A stretch of 64,000 bases of DNA, taken from NCBI RefSeq assembly GCF_000184705.1, contig NC_014831.1:310001-374000 (forward strand), given 5' to 3'. Below, in pieces: positions 13,812 to 24,948 of this stretch. The stretch is from Thermaerobacter marianensis DSM 12885 (GTDB lineage Bacteria > Bacillota > Sulfobacillia > Thermaerobacterales > Thermaerobacteraceae). The stretch's first letter is position 1; each line of letters starts with the position of its first letter. Under the pieces are notes generated by a model. It saw only the letters and a list, made by a program, of their open reading frames with translations, was not told the DNA's origin and ran no database searches. Made by a program: the position numbers and the translations under genes.

Positions 13812-14285
13812 TCACGATCGCGGGGCGGGGAGATCGTCACGCAGAGAACGCACGTAGGCCGGTTTGCGGTTGCCCAACTGGCGCAGCAAGGCGGTGTCGG
13901 CCGTCCAGAATTCGGCCGGGGTACCGGTGCCGGCGGCGGCCAGTTCGGTACATGCGAAGAAACCCGCGTCGTAGAGGGTCGGCAAGTCCAGGCGGCGGGC
14001 GATCTCCCAGGCGCGCCGGCGCAAGGAAGGGGATTCCACGTATTCGATGGGCAGGTCTTGACAGGCGGTCCAGAGCTGGGTGGCCTCGGTGATCTCGAGC
14101 AAGCCCATCCGTACCTTCTTCAACAATACCGAACCCAGTTCGGCCCAAGCCCACGCAGGCGCCACCAGCCGCGCGCCCTCCTGCAGGGCCCGGTCCACCA
14201 GCCTCGTCACCGCATCCTCCTGTTCGTCCGGGGTCAGAAACTTGACCAGGATGCTCGTGTCGAAGCACACGACCCGCTCACTCAT
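13812..14285 (-). CDS. PIN-domain toxin, VapC-like
   Basis: PIN domains are Mg-dependent ribonucleases; VapC toxins typically cleave tRNA or rRNA. The 157-aa product has the expected acidic cluster: Asp9 (VVCFDTSILVKF), Glu49 (WAWAELGS), Asp106 (LYDAGFFACTE) and Asp130 (FWTADTALL). ATG 14285 is chosen because it overlaps the upstream antitoxin stop (ATGAGTGA), typical translational coupling; an ATG six codons upstream lacks a ribosome site. It runs leftward against groEL and guaA and is the only obvious accessory module in this part of the window. The pair-type call is an inference from gene order and motifs. Confidence 0.85.
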   Translation of the reverse strand: MSERVVCFDTSILVKFLTPDEQEDAVTRLVDRALQEGARLVAPAWAWAELGSVLLKKVRMGLLEITEATQLWTACQDLPIEYVESPSLRRRAWEIARRLDLPTLYDAGFFACTELAAAGTGTPAEFWTADTALLRQLGNRKPAYVRSLRDDLPAPRS

Positions 14286-14538
14286 CCCGGGCTTCCCCTT
14301 CACGCAGCGCCCGGATGAGGGGGATCGGGTCCGGGTGTACGCCGGTGCGTTCCCGAATGGCCTGGCGCAACCGGACGATGGTGTCGCGGGCCCGGAGCGC
14401 CTGCCGGCGCGTGATTTCGCGGCGGGCTGCTGCGACCAGGAAGTCGTTCAGCGACTCCCCGGGCTCCTGTACCTGCCGGATCCCGGCCAGCAACTCGGCG
14501 GGAACCCGTACCGTCAAGGGGTGGCGGCCTTCCGCCAC
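14278..14538 (-). CDS. Probable antitoxin of the PIN toxin (ribbon-helix-helix-like)
   Basis: A small, charged 86-aa protein immediately upstream of and overlapping the PIN toxin gene. Its N-terminus HPLTVRVPAELLAGI looks like a ribbon-helix-helix strand and first helix, followed by LNDFLVAAARREITRR and a long basic helical tail that would wrap the toxin. I use GTG 14538 because GGGGAGGGG precedes it. The frame stays open to an ATG at 14625, which would add 29 Arg-rich residues, but that start has no good ribosome site and overlaps the guaA promoter region. The family is not identified beyond fold and position. Confidence 0.7.
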   Translation of the reverse strand: MAEGRHPLTVRVPAELLAGIRQVQEPGESLNDFLVAAARREITRRQALRARDTIVRLRQAIRERTGVHPDPIPLIRALREGEARDE

Positions 14539-14598
14539 GGTGACCCCTCCCCGACGCCGGCGATTCCGTTCTCGAAGAGTCCGTCCCGCCCACGGTCC

Positions 14599-14615
14599 TG
14601 CTACAATGATATCAT
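14599..14615 (+). promoter_or_regulatory. Extended -10 promoter for guaA with overlapping palindrome
   Basis: TGCTACAAT (14599-14607) is an extended -10 element pointing to guaA; no good -35 is seen, as is common for extended -10 promoters. It overlaps the perfect 10-bp palindrome ATGATATCAT (14606-14615). The palindrome lies between the divergent guaA and antitoxin genes, so it could be the antitoxin operator and couple the two units. Confidence 0.5.
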
Positions 14616-14757
14616 CTTGTGACATCGGTCCATGCCATCACGGCACGCCGAGTTGGCTCCAGCCCGCGGGCCACAGCCCGCAGGAACCGGCCTCGCATCC
14701 GGTGCCTGCGTTCACCGTGCGGTCCCGCCCGTGCCGGGCGAGAAGGGAGCGATGCGC

Positions 14758-16332
14758 ATGAGCATGACGGACCTGGAACCGTCCCGGGTGGAACCCGAAG
14801 AGCGCGTGGTGATCCTGGACTTCGGCTCGCAGTACGGTCACCTCATCGCCCGGCGGGTGCGGGAACTGGGGGTGTACTCGGTGGTCCTGCCTCACCACGC
14901 GCCCCTGGCCGAGATCCTCCGGCACCGGCCGCGCGGGGTGATCCTGTCCGGCGGGCCGGCCAGTGTCTACGAGCCGGGCGCGCCCCAGTGCGACCCGGGC
15001 TTGTGGCAGGCCGGCGTCCCGGTGTTGGGCATCTGCTACGGCATGCAGCTCATGGTCCACCAGCTGGGCGGCCGGGTCGACCGGGCGGACCACCGGGAGT
15101 ACGGCCCCGCCACCCTGGAGGTGGAGGAACCCGGCCGGTTGCTGGCGGGCCTCGGCCCCCGGGTGGACGTCTGGATGAGCCACGGCGACCGGGTCGACGC
15201 GCTACCGCCGGGCTTCACCGTCCTGGCCCGCACAGCCGGCTCGCCCTACGCGGCGGTGGAGGGCGGTGACGGGCGCTGGCTTGGCGTCCAGTTCCACCCT
15301 GAGGTTGCCCACACGCCCCGGGGCCGGGAGATCCTGGCCAACTTCCTGTACCGCGTCTGCGGCTGTAAGGGCGGATGGTCCATGGCCGAGTTCGTCGAAC
15401 GGGCGGTGCCGGCCCTGCGCCGGCAGCTGGCAGGCGCCCGGGCCCTCTGCGCCTTGAGCGGCGGCGTCGATTCCGCGGTGGCGGCGGCCCTGGTCCACCG
15501 GGCCATCGGGCCGCGCCTGATCTGCGTGTTCGTCGACACCGGGCTCTTGCGGGAAGGAGAGGTGGAGGAGGTCCGGTCGATCTTCACCGGGCTCGGCATG
15601 GACCTGCGGGTGGTCGACGCCCGGGACCGCTTCCTGGCGGCGCTGGACGGCCTGGCCGACCCCGAAGCCAAGCGCAAGGCCGTGGGCGAGACCTTCATCC
15701 GCGTGTTCGAAGAAGAGGCCCGGCGGCTGGAGGCCCAGGTGGGCGCCATCCCCTTCCTGGTCCAGGGCACCACCTATCCCGACGTCATCGAAAGCGGCGG
15801 CGGTGCGGCGGCGACCATCAAGAGCCACCACAACGTGGGCGGCCTGCCGGCCGATCTGGAGTTCCAGCTGGTGGAGCCGCTGCGTGACCTGTTCAAGGAC
15901 GAGGTCCGGGAGGTGGGCCGGCGCCTGGGGTTGCCGCCGGCCATCGTCGACCGGCAGCCCTTCCCGGGGCCGGGGCTGGCGATCCGCATGATCGGCCCCG
16001 TCACCGCCGAACGGCTCCAGCGGTTGCGGGCCTGCGACCGCATCGTCCGGGAGGAGATCCGCCGGGCGGGGCTGGAGGACCGGCTGTGGCAGGCCTTCGC
16101 CGTCCTGACGGGCACGCCCACGGTGGGCGTGATGGGCGACCGCCGCACCTACGGCGAGGCGGTGGCGGTGCGCGCGGTGACGTCCGACGACGGCATGACC
16201 GCCGACTGGGCCCGCCTGCCCTATGAGGTCCTGGACCGCATCGCCCGGCGCCTGGCCAACGAAGTGGAGGGCGTCAATCGCGTGGTCTACGACGTGACCT
16301 CCAAGCCGCCTGCGACCATCGAGTGGGAGTGA
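14758..16332 (+). CDS. guaA: GMP synthase (glutamine-hydrolysing) GuaA
   Basis: GuaA aminates XMP to GMP using glutamine and ATP, the step after GuaB. The 524-aa product has the class I glutamine amidotransferase domain: [14 protein letters not shown], nucleophile Cys93 in GICYGMQLM, and the His/Glu pair in FHPEVAHT. It then has the ATP-pyrophosphatase P-loop [12 protein letters not shown] (about residue 233) and the C-terminal dimerisation domain ending [12 protein letters not shown] 14758 lies 8 nt after AAGGGAG; ATG 14752 is too close to that site. Expression probably starts at the extended -10 promoter at 14599. Confidence 0.95.
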   Translation: MSMTDLEPSRVEPEERVVILDFGSQYGHLIARRVRELGVYSVVLPHHAPLAEILRHRPRGVILSGGPASVYEPGAPQCDPGLWQAGVPVLGICYGMQLMVHQLGGRVDRADHREYGPATLEVEEPGRLLAGLGPRVDVWMSHGDRVDALPPGFTVLARTAGSPYAAVEGGDGRWLGVQFHPEVAHTPRGREILANFLYRVCGCKGGWSMAEFVERAVPALRRQLAGARALCALSGGVDSAVAAALVHRAIGPRLICVFVDTGLLREGEVEEVRSIFTGLGMDLRVVDARDRFLAALDGLADPEAKRKAVGETFIRVFEEEARRLEAQVGAIPFLVQGTTYPDVIESGGGAAATIKSHHNVGGLPADLEFQLVEPLRDLFKDEVREVGRRLGLPPAIVDRQPFPGPGLAIRMIGPVTAERLQRLRACDRIVREEIRRAGLEDRLWQAFAVLTGTPTVGVMGDRRTYGEAVAVRAVTSDDGMTADWARLPYEVLDRIARRLANEVEGVNRVVYDVTSKPPATIEWE

Positions 16333-16625
16333 GGTCCGGTCCCAGACAGGTTTCGCCATCGACGGACCGGTTTCAAGAGAAAGGCCCGGCTGAGGAACGG
16401 GAACGGCACCCTGCGCCTGTCCCGCCCCGAAGGCAGATCAAGCTTCCGGCGCTATTTGTCGAAAATCGTCGTACAACGGTCCTAATTTGCGGTTTTTAGG
16501 AGGAATCTTCAAGGCGACGCCGTAGCACAGCAGTACACGGGCCGGGAGGCGCACGACGGCCGGTCGCCGCCCGGGACGCTGGCTGGACGGGCGGGACCGG
16601 CCGGTTGAGGGTGGGAGGTGGCGCC
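16333..16625 (+). other. Intergenic leader after guaA, unusually AT-rich
   Basis: No gene is visible in this stretch on either strand. Around 16440-16515 the base composition drops sharply in G+C compared with the surroundings. It holds TTTGTCGAAAA (16455-16465) and an orphan AGGAGGA Shine-Dalgarno (16498-16504) with no ATG, GTG or TTG at usable spacing; reading from ATC gives only six codons before TAG. It ends with the strong ribosome site GGGAGGTG (16613-16620) of the micro-ORF. I do not see a clear guaA terminator. Confidence 0.5.
16455..16465 (+). promoter_or_regulatory. TTTGTCGAAAA motif (Spo0A-box-like)
   Basis: The core TGTCGAA (16457-16463) equals the Bacillus Spo0A-box core. The same 11-mer occurs once more, upstream of oppA at 24855. 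Both lie in AT-rich leaders and both are followed within about 45 bp by an orphan Shine-Dalgarno. Spo0A control is inference; no spo0A gene is in the window. Confidence 0.4.
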
Positions 16626-16715
16626 ATGTTCTATCGCCTGCTGGCGGCCGCAGCCGGCATCGTGACCGGCCTGGTTGCGGCCTTGAACAGCCAGGTGAGC
16701 TGGCCCATCGGCTAA
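16626..16715 (+). CDS. 29-aa membrane micro-protein
   Basis: ATG 16626 sits 5 nt after a near-perfect GGGAGGTG ribosome site and opens a 29-codon frame ending in TAA. The peptide has a short N-terminus (MFYR), about 16 hydrophobic residues rich in Ala/Leu/Gly/Val that could form one membrane helix, and a polar tail NSQVSWPIG. I do not recognise a family. It lies between guaA and the large membrane sensor kinase on the same strand, so a role as a small partner or regulator of that kinase is possible but unproven. The strong ribosome site and coherent hydrophobic helix argue that it is real. Confidence 0.55.
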   Translation: MFYRLLAAAAGIVTGLVAALNSQVSWPIG

Positions 16716-17053
16716 GCGGCAACCCGGCCGCCGGTGCCGGCCCGCCACCCGCTCCGCACCCGTGATGCCACGTTAGTTTCATCAAACCACGGGGACGGAA
16801 GCGGTGTAAAGCCTCACGTGCCGGCCCGGCCCCGGCGGGGCCGGCACCGGCCACCGGCCGGGTGCCCGTTCATCCAGGTGGATCCCCACCACCGGTGCAG
16901 TGGGTCCGCGCTCCGGTTCAGGCAGACGGCAGGGACGATCCCCTGGGCCGTGGCGCCCCGGTGCGCGGGCGAGCACCCCGAGGCCGCGTTCTTCCACGGA
17001 CGCGGCCTCCGTGTTGAGAGGGTTGGGCAGTGCCCCAGCGAACTGGAGTTTTC
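16716..17053 (+). other. Leader of the kinase-pcrA-ligA operon
   Basis: No convincing gene. It contains two inverted repeats. One has arms GTGCCGGCCC and GGGCCGGCAC, near 16819-16847. The other, at 16980-17009, is GAGGCCGCGT with ACGCGGCCTC around a 10-nt loop, ending about 45 bp before the kinase start. A short AT-richer stretch at about 16771-16812 could hold a promoter, but I cannot identify one with confidence. Confidence 0.4.
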
Positions 17054-19963
17054 ATGAAACCCTCAGGGGTCGTGGCGCGCTACATGGCGGTGGTGGCCGC
17101 GGCGGGCTTGCTGGGCGTCGCGGCCCTGGCGGTGGTCGAGGCGGCGCCGCCGTCGGCCCTGTCTCTGCTGCTCGGGGTCGCCTTGCTGATCGCCGAGCTG
17201 TGCCAGGTGATGTCGGCCGGCGGCGAGGCCGTGTCCATGGGGTCGCTGGTGGTGCTGGTCGCCCTGTGGCTGCTGGGGCCGGCCGTGCCCGTGTGGGCCG
17301 AGGTGGTGGGCTGGTGCCTGGTGGGCGCGTGGCGCCGGTCGCCCGGCCTGGTGGTGGCCTTCAACCTCGGGCAGACGGTGCTGGCGGTCCTGGCGGCGGC
17401 GGCAGCCTTTCGCCTGGGCGGTGGCGATTGGGGCTTGCCCCTGGCGAGCGGGGACTCCGTCGTGCCCTACCTGGCCAGCGCCGCGGCCTTTGGCCTCGTC
17501 AACGCGGCCCTGGTGGCGGCCGCCTTTGCCCTCTACAAGCGGGTTCCCTTCCGCGAGCAGTGGCGCGACTACATGGTCGCCGACAGCTGGCGCCTCGCCG
17601 TATCCTGGCTCCTGGCCCTGGGGGTCTACGTCCTCTTCACCCGCCACGACTACCCGCCCGCCGCGCTGGCCGTCTTCCCCGTCCTGGCCGTCATCCACCA
17701 GGTCGGGACCTCGGTCTGGACCCGCCGCCTGCGCCAGCGGGCGGTGGAGCGCTTTCTCCGCACCCTCCACGCGGACCTGGAGGTGGTGCGCCGGGCCGAA
17801 CTGCTGGTCCGGCTGGTGACGAACCTGGCCGAGTCCCTGGGGGTCGGCGGCCGCGAGCTGGACAACCTGCGCCATGCGGCCCTGCTCCACGAGGCGGGAG
17901 GACCCCGCCCGCTGGGGGTGGGCGAGAGCGAACCGGCGCCGGACCTGCTGGTTCGGCATGCCCTGGCCTCGGCCCGCGAGGTGGCCCGCATCGTGGTGCT
18001 GGAGCCGGTGGCCCGCATCCTCCGTCACCACCACGAACACTGGGACGGCACCGGCGGTCCCGATGGCCTGAGGGGAACGGCCATCCCCCTGCCCAGCCGC
18101 GTCCTGGCGGTGGCGGAGGCGTACCTCTTTGCCCTGCAGCGCTGGGGCGACGCCGATGCGGCCTGGGACGCCGTCCTCCGGCGGGCCGGCAGCCGCTACG
18201 ACCCCCAGGTGGTCGAGGCCCTGGCGGGCGCCCGGGATCTGGTGGGATGGGCTGCCGAGCCCCGTCTCAGCGTGGTGGGCGAGCTGGCCGTCGCCGCCGA
18301 CCAGTTGCGCCGGTTCGTCCGGGAGGAAGGGTGCCGGAGCGGTGGCCGCGGGGTCGGCTTCCACGACGACCACCTGCTGCGCCAGGCGGCGGGCGGGGTG
18401 GTTGCCCTGTCCCACTTCGCGCGGGTGATCAACGCCACCTTGCGGCCGGACCAGGTGGCCGAGCGGGTGCTGGACACCTTCCTGGAGGTGTTGGGCGGCC
18501 GCGTCCTCTGGCTGGTCCCGGCCGGACCGCCCGCCGTGTTGCGGGTGGCGGGGGTGCGCAACGCGCCGCCGGATCTGGTGGGCGGGGAGCTGGACCTCAA
18601 CCGGCCGCCCTTCCGCCAGCTGGTCGAACAGGACAAGGCGCTGGTCATCCGGCTGGAGCCGGACCAGGGGCCGTCCTGGTTGCTGGGTGGCCAGCGGCGC
18701 TGGATCCTGGCGGTGCCGCTGGTGGCTCGGGGCCAGCTGCTGGCGGCCGTGGTGGTGGTGCGGGACGGGCCGCCGCCCTATCCCTTCACCCAGGGGAACC
18801 TGCTGGACGTGGTGGCCAGCCAGGCCGCCTTGAGCCTGGACAACGCCCGGCTGTTCGAGCAGGTCCAGCTGCGCCTGCAGGAGCTGACCTCCCTCAAGCG
18901 GTTCCAGGACCTGGTCTTCGAGCAGGTGGGGACCGGGATCGTCGCCGCCGACGCCACGGGCACCGTGACGCTGGCCAACCGCACGGCGGCCGAGATCCTC
19001 CGGCGGGCGGGATGGCCGGGCTGCCAGCTGCCGCCGCCCCGTCCCTTGGGCGCGGGCAACCCCTGTGATAGCATGCTGCTGGAGCAACTGACCGCACGCC
19101 ATCCCCTGCCACCGCGGACGTGGGAGCTGGAGGCGGAGGACGGCAGCCCCCTGGTCGTCACGGCCCAGGCCTTTCCCCTGGTGGGGCATGACGGAGAGCG
19201 CGCCGGGGCCGTGGTCCTCCTGCGCGACGTGACCCAGGAACGGGAACTGGAACAGCGGGCGCGCCGCTCGGAGCGCCTGGCGGCCGTGGGCCAGCTGGCC
19301 GCCGGTGCCGCCCACGAAATCCGCAACCCGCTGACCGCCATCAAGGGCTTCATCCAGCTGATCGGGCGGAAGCTCGAGGGGGAGGCGGCGGGCTACATGG
19401 ACATCGTGCTCCAGGAGATCGATCGCATCGAGGGGATCGTCAACGACCTGTTGCTGCTGGCCCGCCCGCCCAAGCCGCGGCTGCGGCCGGTGGACGTGGG
19501 CGGGCTGCTGGCCCGGCTGGTGGAGATGATCCGCCTGGACGAAGCGGCCCGCGGGTGTACCGTAGAACTGGCCGTGGCCGGTCCGCTGCCGCCGGTGGTC
19601 GCCGACGAGGCCCAATTGCGCCAGGTGTTCCTGAACCTGGTTCGCAACGGCCTGGACGCCATGCCGGCGGGCGGCGTGCTGCGGGTGCGGGCGCTGTACG
19701 ACCGGGCTACGGACACGGTGCAGGTCGAGGTGGAGGACCGCGGCCCCGGGATTCCGCCCGAGCACCTGAACCGGATCTTCGATCCGTTCTTCTCGACCAA
19801 GGAGGGCGGGACGGGCCTCGGTCTTGCCGTGAGCTACGGCATCGTGCGCAACCACGGCGGGCACATCGACGTGGACAGCGAGCCGGGGTGCGGCACGCGG
19901 ATGCGGGTCGTGCTGCCGGTGGCCGGGCCGGCGGGACAGCCGGCTCGTCCGGAGGGGAGCTAG
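17054..19963 (+). CDS. Orphan membrane sensor histidine kinase with degenerate HD-GYP, GAF and PAS domains
   Basis: The 969-aa protein begins with about six membrane segments (residues 1-215). An HD-GYP-like region follows (about 229-395) in which the catalytic signature is degraded: LLHEAG replaces HDIGK, and HHHEHWDGTGGPDG keeps the frame of HHERxDGxGYP but has GGP. A GAF-like domain (about 460-600), a PAS domain (about 614-729; VGTGIVAADATGTV), HisKA with phospho-acceptor His754 in AAHEIRNPLTAIKGFIQLI, and an HATPase with NLVRNGLDAM, DRGPGIP and GTGLGLAVSYG complete it. The HEIRNPLTxIKGFxQL box resembles Bacillus sporulation kinases. No response regulator is adjacent; pcrA and ligA follow closely. 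ATG 17054 follows TGGAG; GTG 17030 would add 8 residues. Signal and partner are unknown. Confidence 0.9.
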   Translation: MKPSGVVARYMAVVAAAGLLGVAALAVVEAAPPSALSLLLGVALLIAELCQVMSAGGEAVSMGSLVVLVALWLLGPAVPVWAEVVGWCLVGAWRRSPGLVVAFNLGQTVLAVLAAAAAFRLGGGDWGLPLASGDSVVPYLASAAAFGLVNAALVAAAFALYKRVPFREQWRDYMVADSWRLAVSWLLALGVYVLFTRHDYPPAALAVFPVLAVIHQVGTSVWTRRLRQRAVERFLRTLHADLEVVRRAELLVRLVTNLAESLGVGGRELDNLRHAALLHEAGGPRPLGVGESEPAPDLLVRHALASAREVARIVVLEPVARILRHHHEHWDGTGGPDGLRGTAIPLPSRVLAVAEAYLFALQRWGDADAAWDAVLRRAGSRYDPQVVEALAGARDLVGWAAEPRLSVVGELAVAADQLRRFVREEGCRSGGRGVGFHDDHLLRQAAGGVVALSHFARVINATLRPDQVAERVLDTFLEVLGGRVLWLVPAGPPAVLRVAGVRNAPPDLVGGELDLNRPPFRQLVEQDKALVIRLEPDQGPSWLLGGQRRWILAVPLVARGQLLAAVVVVRDGPPPYPFTQGNLLDVVASQAALSLDNARLFEQVQLRLQELTSLKRFQDLVFEQVGTGIVAADATGTVTLANRTAAEILRRAGWPGCQLPPPRPLGAGNPCDSMLLEQLTARHPLPPRTWELEAEDGSPLVVTAQAFPLVGHDGERAGAVVLLRDVTQERELEQRARRSERLAAVGQLAAGAAHEIRNPLTAIKGFIQLIGRKLEGEAAGYMDIVLQEIDRIEGIVNDLLLLARPPKPRLRPVDVGGLLARLVEMIRLDEAARGCTVELAVAGPLPPVVADEAQLRQVFLNLVRNGLDAMPAGGVLRVRALYDRATDTVQVEVEDRGPGIPPEHLNRIFDPFFSTKEGGTGLGLAVSYGIVRNHGGHIDVDSEPGCGTRMRVVLPVAGPAGQPARPEGS

Positions 19964-19982
19964 GGACAGGAGGGTACCGGTC

Positions 19983-22358
19983 GTGGCGGACTTGCTGGCG
20001 GATCTCAACCCGGCCCAGCGGGAGGCGGTCACCCATCCCGGCGGTCCGGTGCTGGTGCTGGCCGGCGCCGGCAGCGGCAAGACGCGGGTGCTGACGCGCC
20101 GGGTGGCCTTCCTGCTGGAGCAGGGGGTGGCGCCCCACCAGATCCTGGCCATCACCTTCACCAACAAGGCGGCCCGGGAGATGCGGGAGCGGGTGGAGCA
20201 GCTGGTGGGGACCGGCGCCCGGGACATGTGGATCGGCACCTTCCACGCCAGCTGCGTCCGCATCCTGCGCCGGGACGGCTACCGGATCGGCTACGACCGG
20301 AACTTCATCATCCTGGACGAGGACGACCGCCGGTCGGTGCTGCGGGACGTGCTCAAGGAGCGCAACCTCAGCGAGACCCGGTACCCGCCCAACGCCGTGG
20401 GCGGCATGATCTCCGCCGCCAAGAACCAGCTGCTGGACCCCGAGGAGTTCGCCGCCCGGCACCGGGACTTCTACCGCCAGCAGGTGGCCGCCGTGTACGC
20501 CGCCTACCAGGAGCGGCTGCAGCGCAACGGCGCCATGGACTTCGACGACCTGCTGATGCAGGCCGTGCGCCTGCTGGAAGAGGCGCCCGACGTGCTGGCC
20601 TACTATCAGCGCCGGTTCGTCCATATCCTGGTGGACGAGTACCAGGACACCAACCATGCCCAGTACCGGCTGCTGCGGCTGCTGGCGGCGGGACACCGCA
20701 ACCTGTTCGTGGTGGGCGACCCGGACCAGAGCGTCTACCGCTGGCGCGGCGCGGACATCACCAACATCCTGCGCTTTGAGGAAGACTATCCCGACGCCCG
20801 GGTGGTGCGCCTGGAGCTGAACTACCGCTCGACGGCGTCCATCCTGGGCGCCGCCCAGGCGGTGATCGAGCACAACACCCAGCGCAAGGAGAAGCAGCTG
20901 CGCTCCGTCCACGGCGAGGGGGCGCGCGTGGTGGTGTTCGGGGCCGCCGACGAGCACGACGAGGCCTGGTTCGTCGCCCGGGAGATGGAACGCCTGCACG
21001 GCGAGGAAGGATACGGTTACGGGGAGATGGCGGTCCTCTACCGCACCCATGCCCAGTCCCGGGTGCTGGAGGAAACCCTGCTGCGCCGCGGCATCCCCTA
21101 CCGCATCGTGGGTGGCCTGAAGTTCTACGAGCGCAAGGAGGTCAAGGACATCCTGGCCTACCTTCGCCTGGCGGTGAACCCCGACGACCGCATCAGTCTG
21201 CGGCGGGTGATCAACGTGCCGCGGCGCGGCATCGGCGAGGCCACCCTGGCCCGGCTGGAGGCGTACCTGGACCGCGAGGGCGTCGGCCTGCTGGACGCCC
21301 TGGCACGGGCGGAGGACATCCCCGGCGTCACCCGGCCCCAGGCGGCGGCGCTCATGGCCTTCGGCGGGGTCATCGCCGACCTGCGGGCCATGGCGGAGCA
21401 GCGGCCGGCCTACGACGTCATCGCCCTGGCCCTGGACCGCACCGGGTACAAGGAGATGCTGGAGCAGGAGCAGACGCCCGACGCCATGAGCCGGCTGGAG
21501 AACCTCAAGGAGCTGCTCTCCGTGGCTCGCGATTTCGAGCGCCAGCGGGGGGCGGGGGACGCGCCGCTGGTCGACTTCCTGGCGGAGGTGGCGCTGGTCA
21601 GCGACGTGGACCAGCTGGACGAGGGGGCCCGCGCCGTCTCCCTGATGACCCTGCACAGCGCCAAGGGGCTGGAGTTCGACGTGGTCTTCATCACGGGGAT
21701 GGAGGAGGGGGTCTTCCCCCACAGCCGGTCCCTGGACGACCCCCACGAGCTGGAGGAGGAGCGCCGCCTTTGCTACGTGGGGATGACCCGGGCGCGGCGG
21801 CGGCTGTACATGTGCTTCACCCGCCAGCGCACCCTGTTCGGCGCCACCCGGCGGCAGGTGCCCTCCCGCTTCCTGGAGGAGGCCGACCAGCGGTACCTGG
21901 AGTGGCAGGGGTTGCCCCCCGGCTCGGACGAACCGGCCTTCGGCGACGGCGGGGACGCCTGGGAGGCGGGTGCACCCGCCTGGCGCGGTGCCGGGGCCCG
22001 GTGGGGTGCGGCGGGCCGGCCGGGCCGCGGGAGCGGGGCGTTCGGCTGGGACCGCGGCCGCGGCGGTCCGGGTGGAGGAGCCGGCCTGGACGGACGGGCC
22101 CGCGGCGGGCCGGCCTGGAACGGGCGGGGTGCCAGCGAGACGGCTGGGGCGACGCTCCGCGGCGACGGCACCTGCGGCCCCGCGGCCGCGGGCGGGGAAC
22201 CCTTCCGGCCGGGGGAGCGGGTGGTCCACCCGCGCTTCGGCGAGGGCACCATCGTCATGCGCCGGGGCGAGGGCGACGACGCCGAGGTGACCATCGCCTT
22301 CCCGGATGCCGGCCTGAAGACGTTCATCGTCCGTTATGCCAACCTGCGGCGGGCGTGA
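19983..22358 (+). CDS. pcrA: ATP-dependent DNA helicase PcrA/UvrD
   Basis: PcrA is a 3'-5' superfamily 1 helicase for repair and replication-transcription conflict. The 791-aa product has LNPAQREAV (Q motif), Walker A AGAGSGKT (about residues 27-34), TFTNKAAREM, Walker B LVDEYQDTN, VGDPDQSVYRWRGAD and the late LMTLHSAKGLEFDVVF and VGMTRARRRL. A Gly/Ala/Arg-rich linker (about 654-737), longer than in Bacillus and containing one dispersed 12-mer as SDEPA, leads to a C-terminal Tudor-like domain (GERVVHPRFGEGTIV), which in PcrA contacts RNA polymerase. The start is GTG after AGGAGGG, 19 bp after the kinase stop; ligA follows by 27 bp. Confidence 0.96.
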   Translation: MADLLADLNPAQREAVTHPGGPVLVLAGAGSGKTRVLTRRVAFLLEQGVAPHQILAITFTNKAAREMRERVEQLVGTGARDMWIGTFHASCVRILRRDGYRIGYDRNFIILDEDDRRSVLRDVLKERNLSETRYPPNAVGGMISAAKNQLLDPEEFAARHRDFYRQQVAAVYAAYQERLQRNGAMDFDDLLMQAVRLLEEAPDVLAYYQRRFVHILVDEYQDTNHAQYRLLRLLAAGHRNLFVVGDPDQSVYRWRGADITNILRFEEDYPDARVVRLELNYRSTASILGAAQAVIEHNTQRKEKQLRSVHGEGARVVVFGAADEHDEAWFVAREMERLHGEEGYGYGEMAVLYRTHAQSRVLEETLLRRGIPYRIVGGLKFYERKEVKDILAYLRLAVNPDDRISLRRVINVPRRGIGEATLARLEAYLDREGVGLLDALARAEDIPGVTRPQAAALMAFGGVIADLRAMAEQRPAYDVIALALDRTGYKEMLEQEQTPDAMSRLENLKELLSVARDFERQRGAGDAPLVDFLAEVALVSDVDQLDEGARAVSLMTLHSAKGLEFDVVFITGMEEGVFPHSRSLDDPHELEEERRLCYVGMTRARRRLYMCFTRQRTLFGATRRQVPSRFLEEADQRYLEWQGLPPGSDEPAFGDGGDAWEAGAPAWRGAGARWGAAGRPGRGSGAFGWDRGRGGPGGGAGLDGRARGGPAWNGRGASETAGATLRGDGTCGPAAAGGEPFRPGERVVHPRFGEGTIVMRRGEGDDAEVTIAFPDAGLKTFIVRYANLRRA

Positions 22359-24680
<2,322 letters not shown>

Positions 24681-24825
24681 GGTGCACATCGGACCGGCGG
24701 CGAGGGGCCTGGGCTGCGGCCGGGCGCCAGCTTCCCGGCTTGGCGGGCGGTAGCAGACAGCCCTGGTATGCCGCGCCGTTTTTTCCCTGGCAACTGGGCC
24801 GTATCCCAGGAGGAAATCGCTCAAC

Positions 24826-24853
24826 TTGCGAGAACATCTGCACGGTGTATCCT
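24826..24853 (+). promoter_or_regulatory. Candidate promoter of the first peptide-transporter operon
   Basis: TTGCGA (24826-24831), 16-bp spacer, TATCCT (24848-24853), in the AT-richest part of the gap between ligA and oppA. The match is moderate. The TTTGTCGAAAA motif begins two bases downstream, so a bound regulator would cover the start site. Confidence 0.4.
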
Positions 24854-24854
24854 G

Positions 24855-24865
24855 TTTGTCGAAAA
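24855..24865 (+). promoter_or_regulatory. TTTGTCGAAAA motif (Spo0A-box-like), second copy
   Basis: Identical to the 11-mer at 16455. It directly follows the candidate -10 box, a position where a bound regulator would be expected to repress. The core TGTCGAA matches the Spo0A box; the link to Spo0A is inference. Confidence 0.4.
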
Positions 24866-24877
24866 AGACGACCGGCG

Positions 24878-24888
24878 AAAGGAGGTGA
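24878..24888 (+). promoter_or_regulatory. Perfect Shine-Dalgarno without a standard start codon
   Basis: AAAGGAGGTGA matches the 16S rRNA 3' end completely, yet no ATG, GTG or TTG lies at usable spacing. ATC codons at 24889 and 24895 are both in frame with oppA and no stop intervenes; 24895 is at ideal spacing. A 7-bp hairpin TTGCGCC-GAACAA-GGCGCAA (24908-24927) separates this site from the annotated oppA GTG. Confidence 0.6.
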
Positions 24889-24948
24889 ATCCCCATCGCA
24901 GCCGGTCTTGCGCCGAACAAGGCGCAAACCTGCATCAGGGGGGTACCC

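Noticed and set aside
16438-16854. Minus-strand open frame in the gap between guaA and the kinase
   Set aside because: Low-complexity translation, no ribosome site, and it crosses the better-supported micro-ORF.
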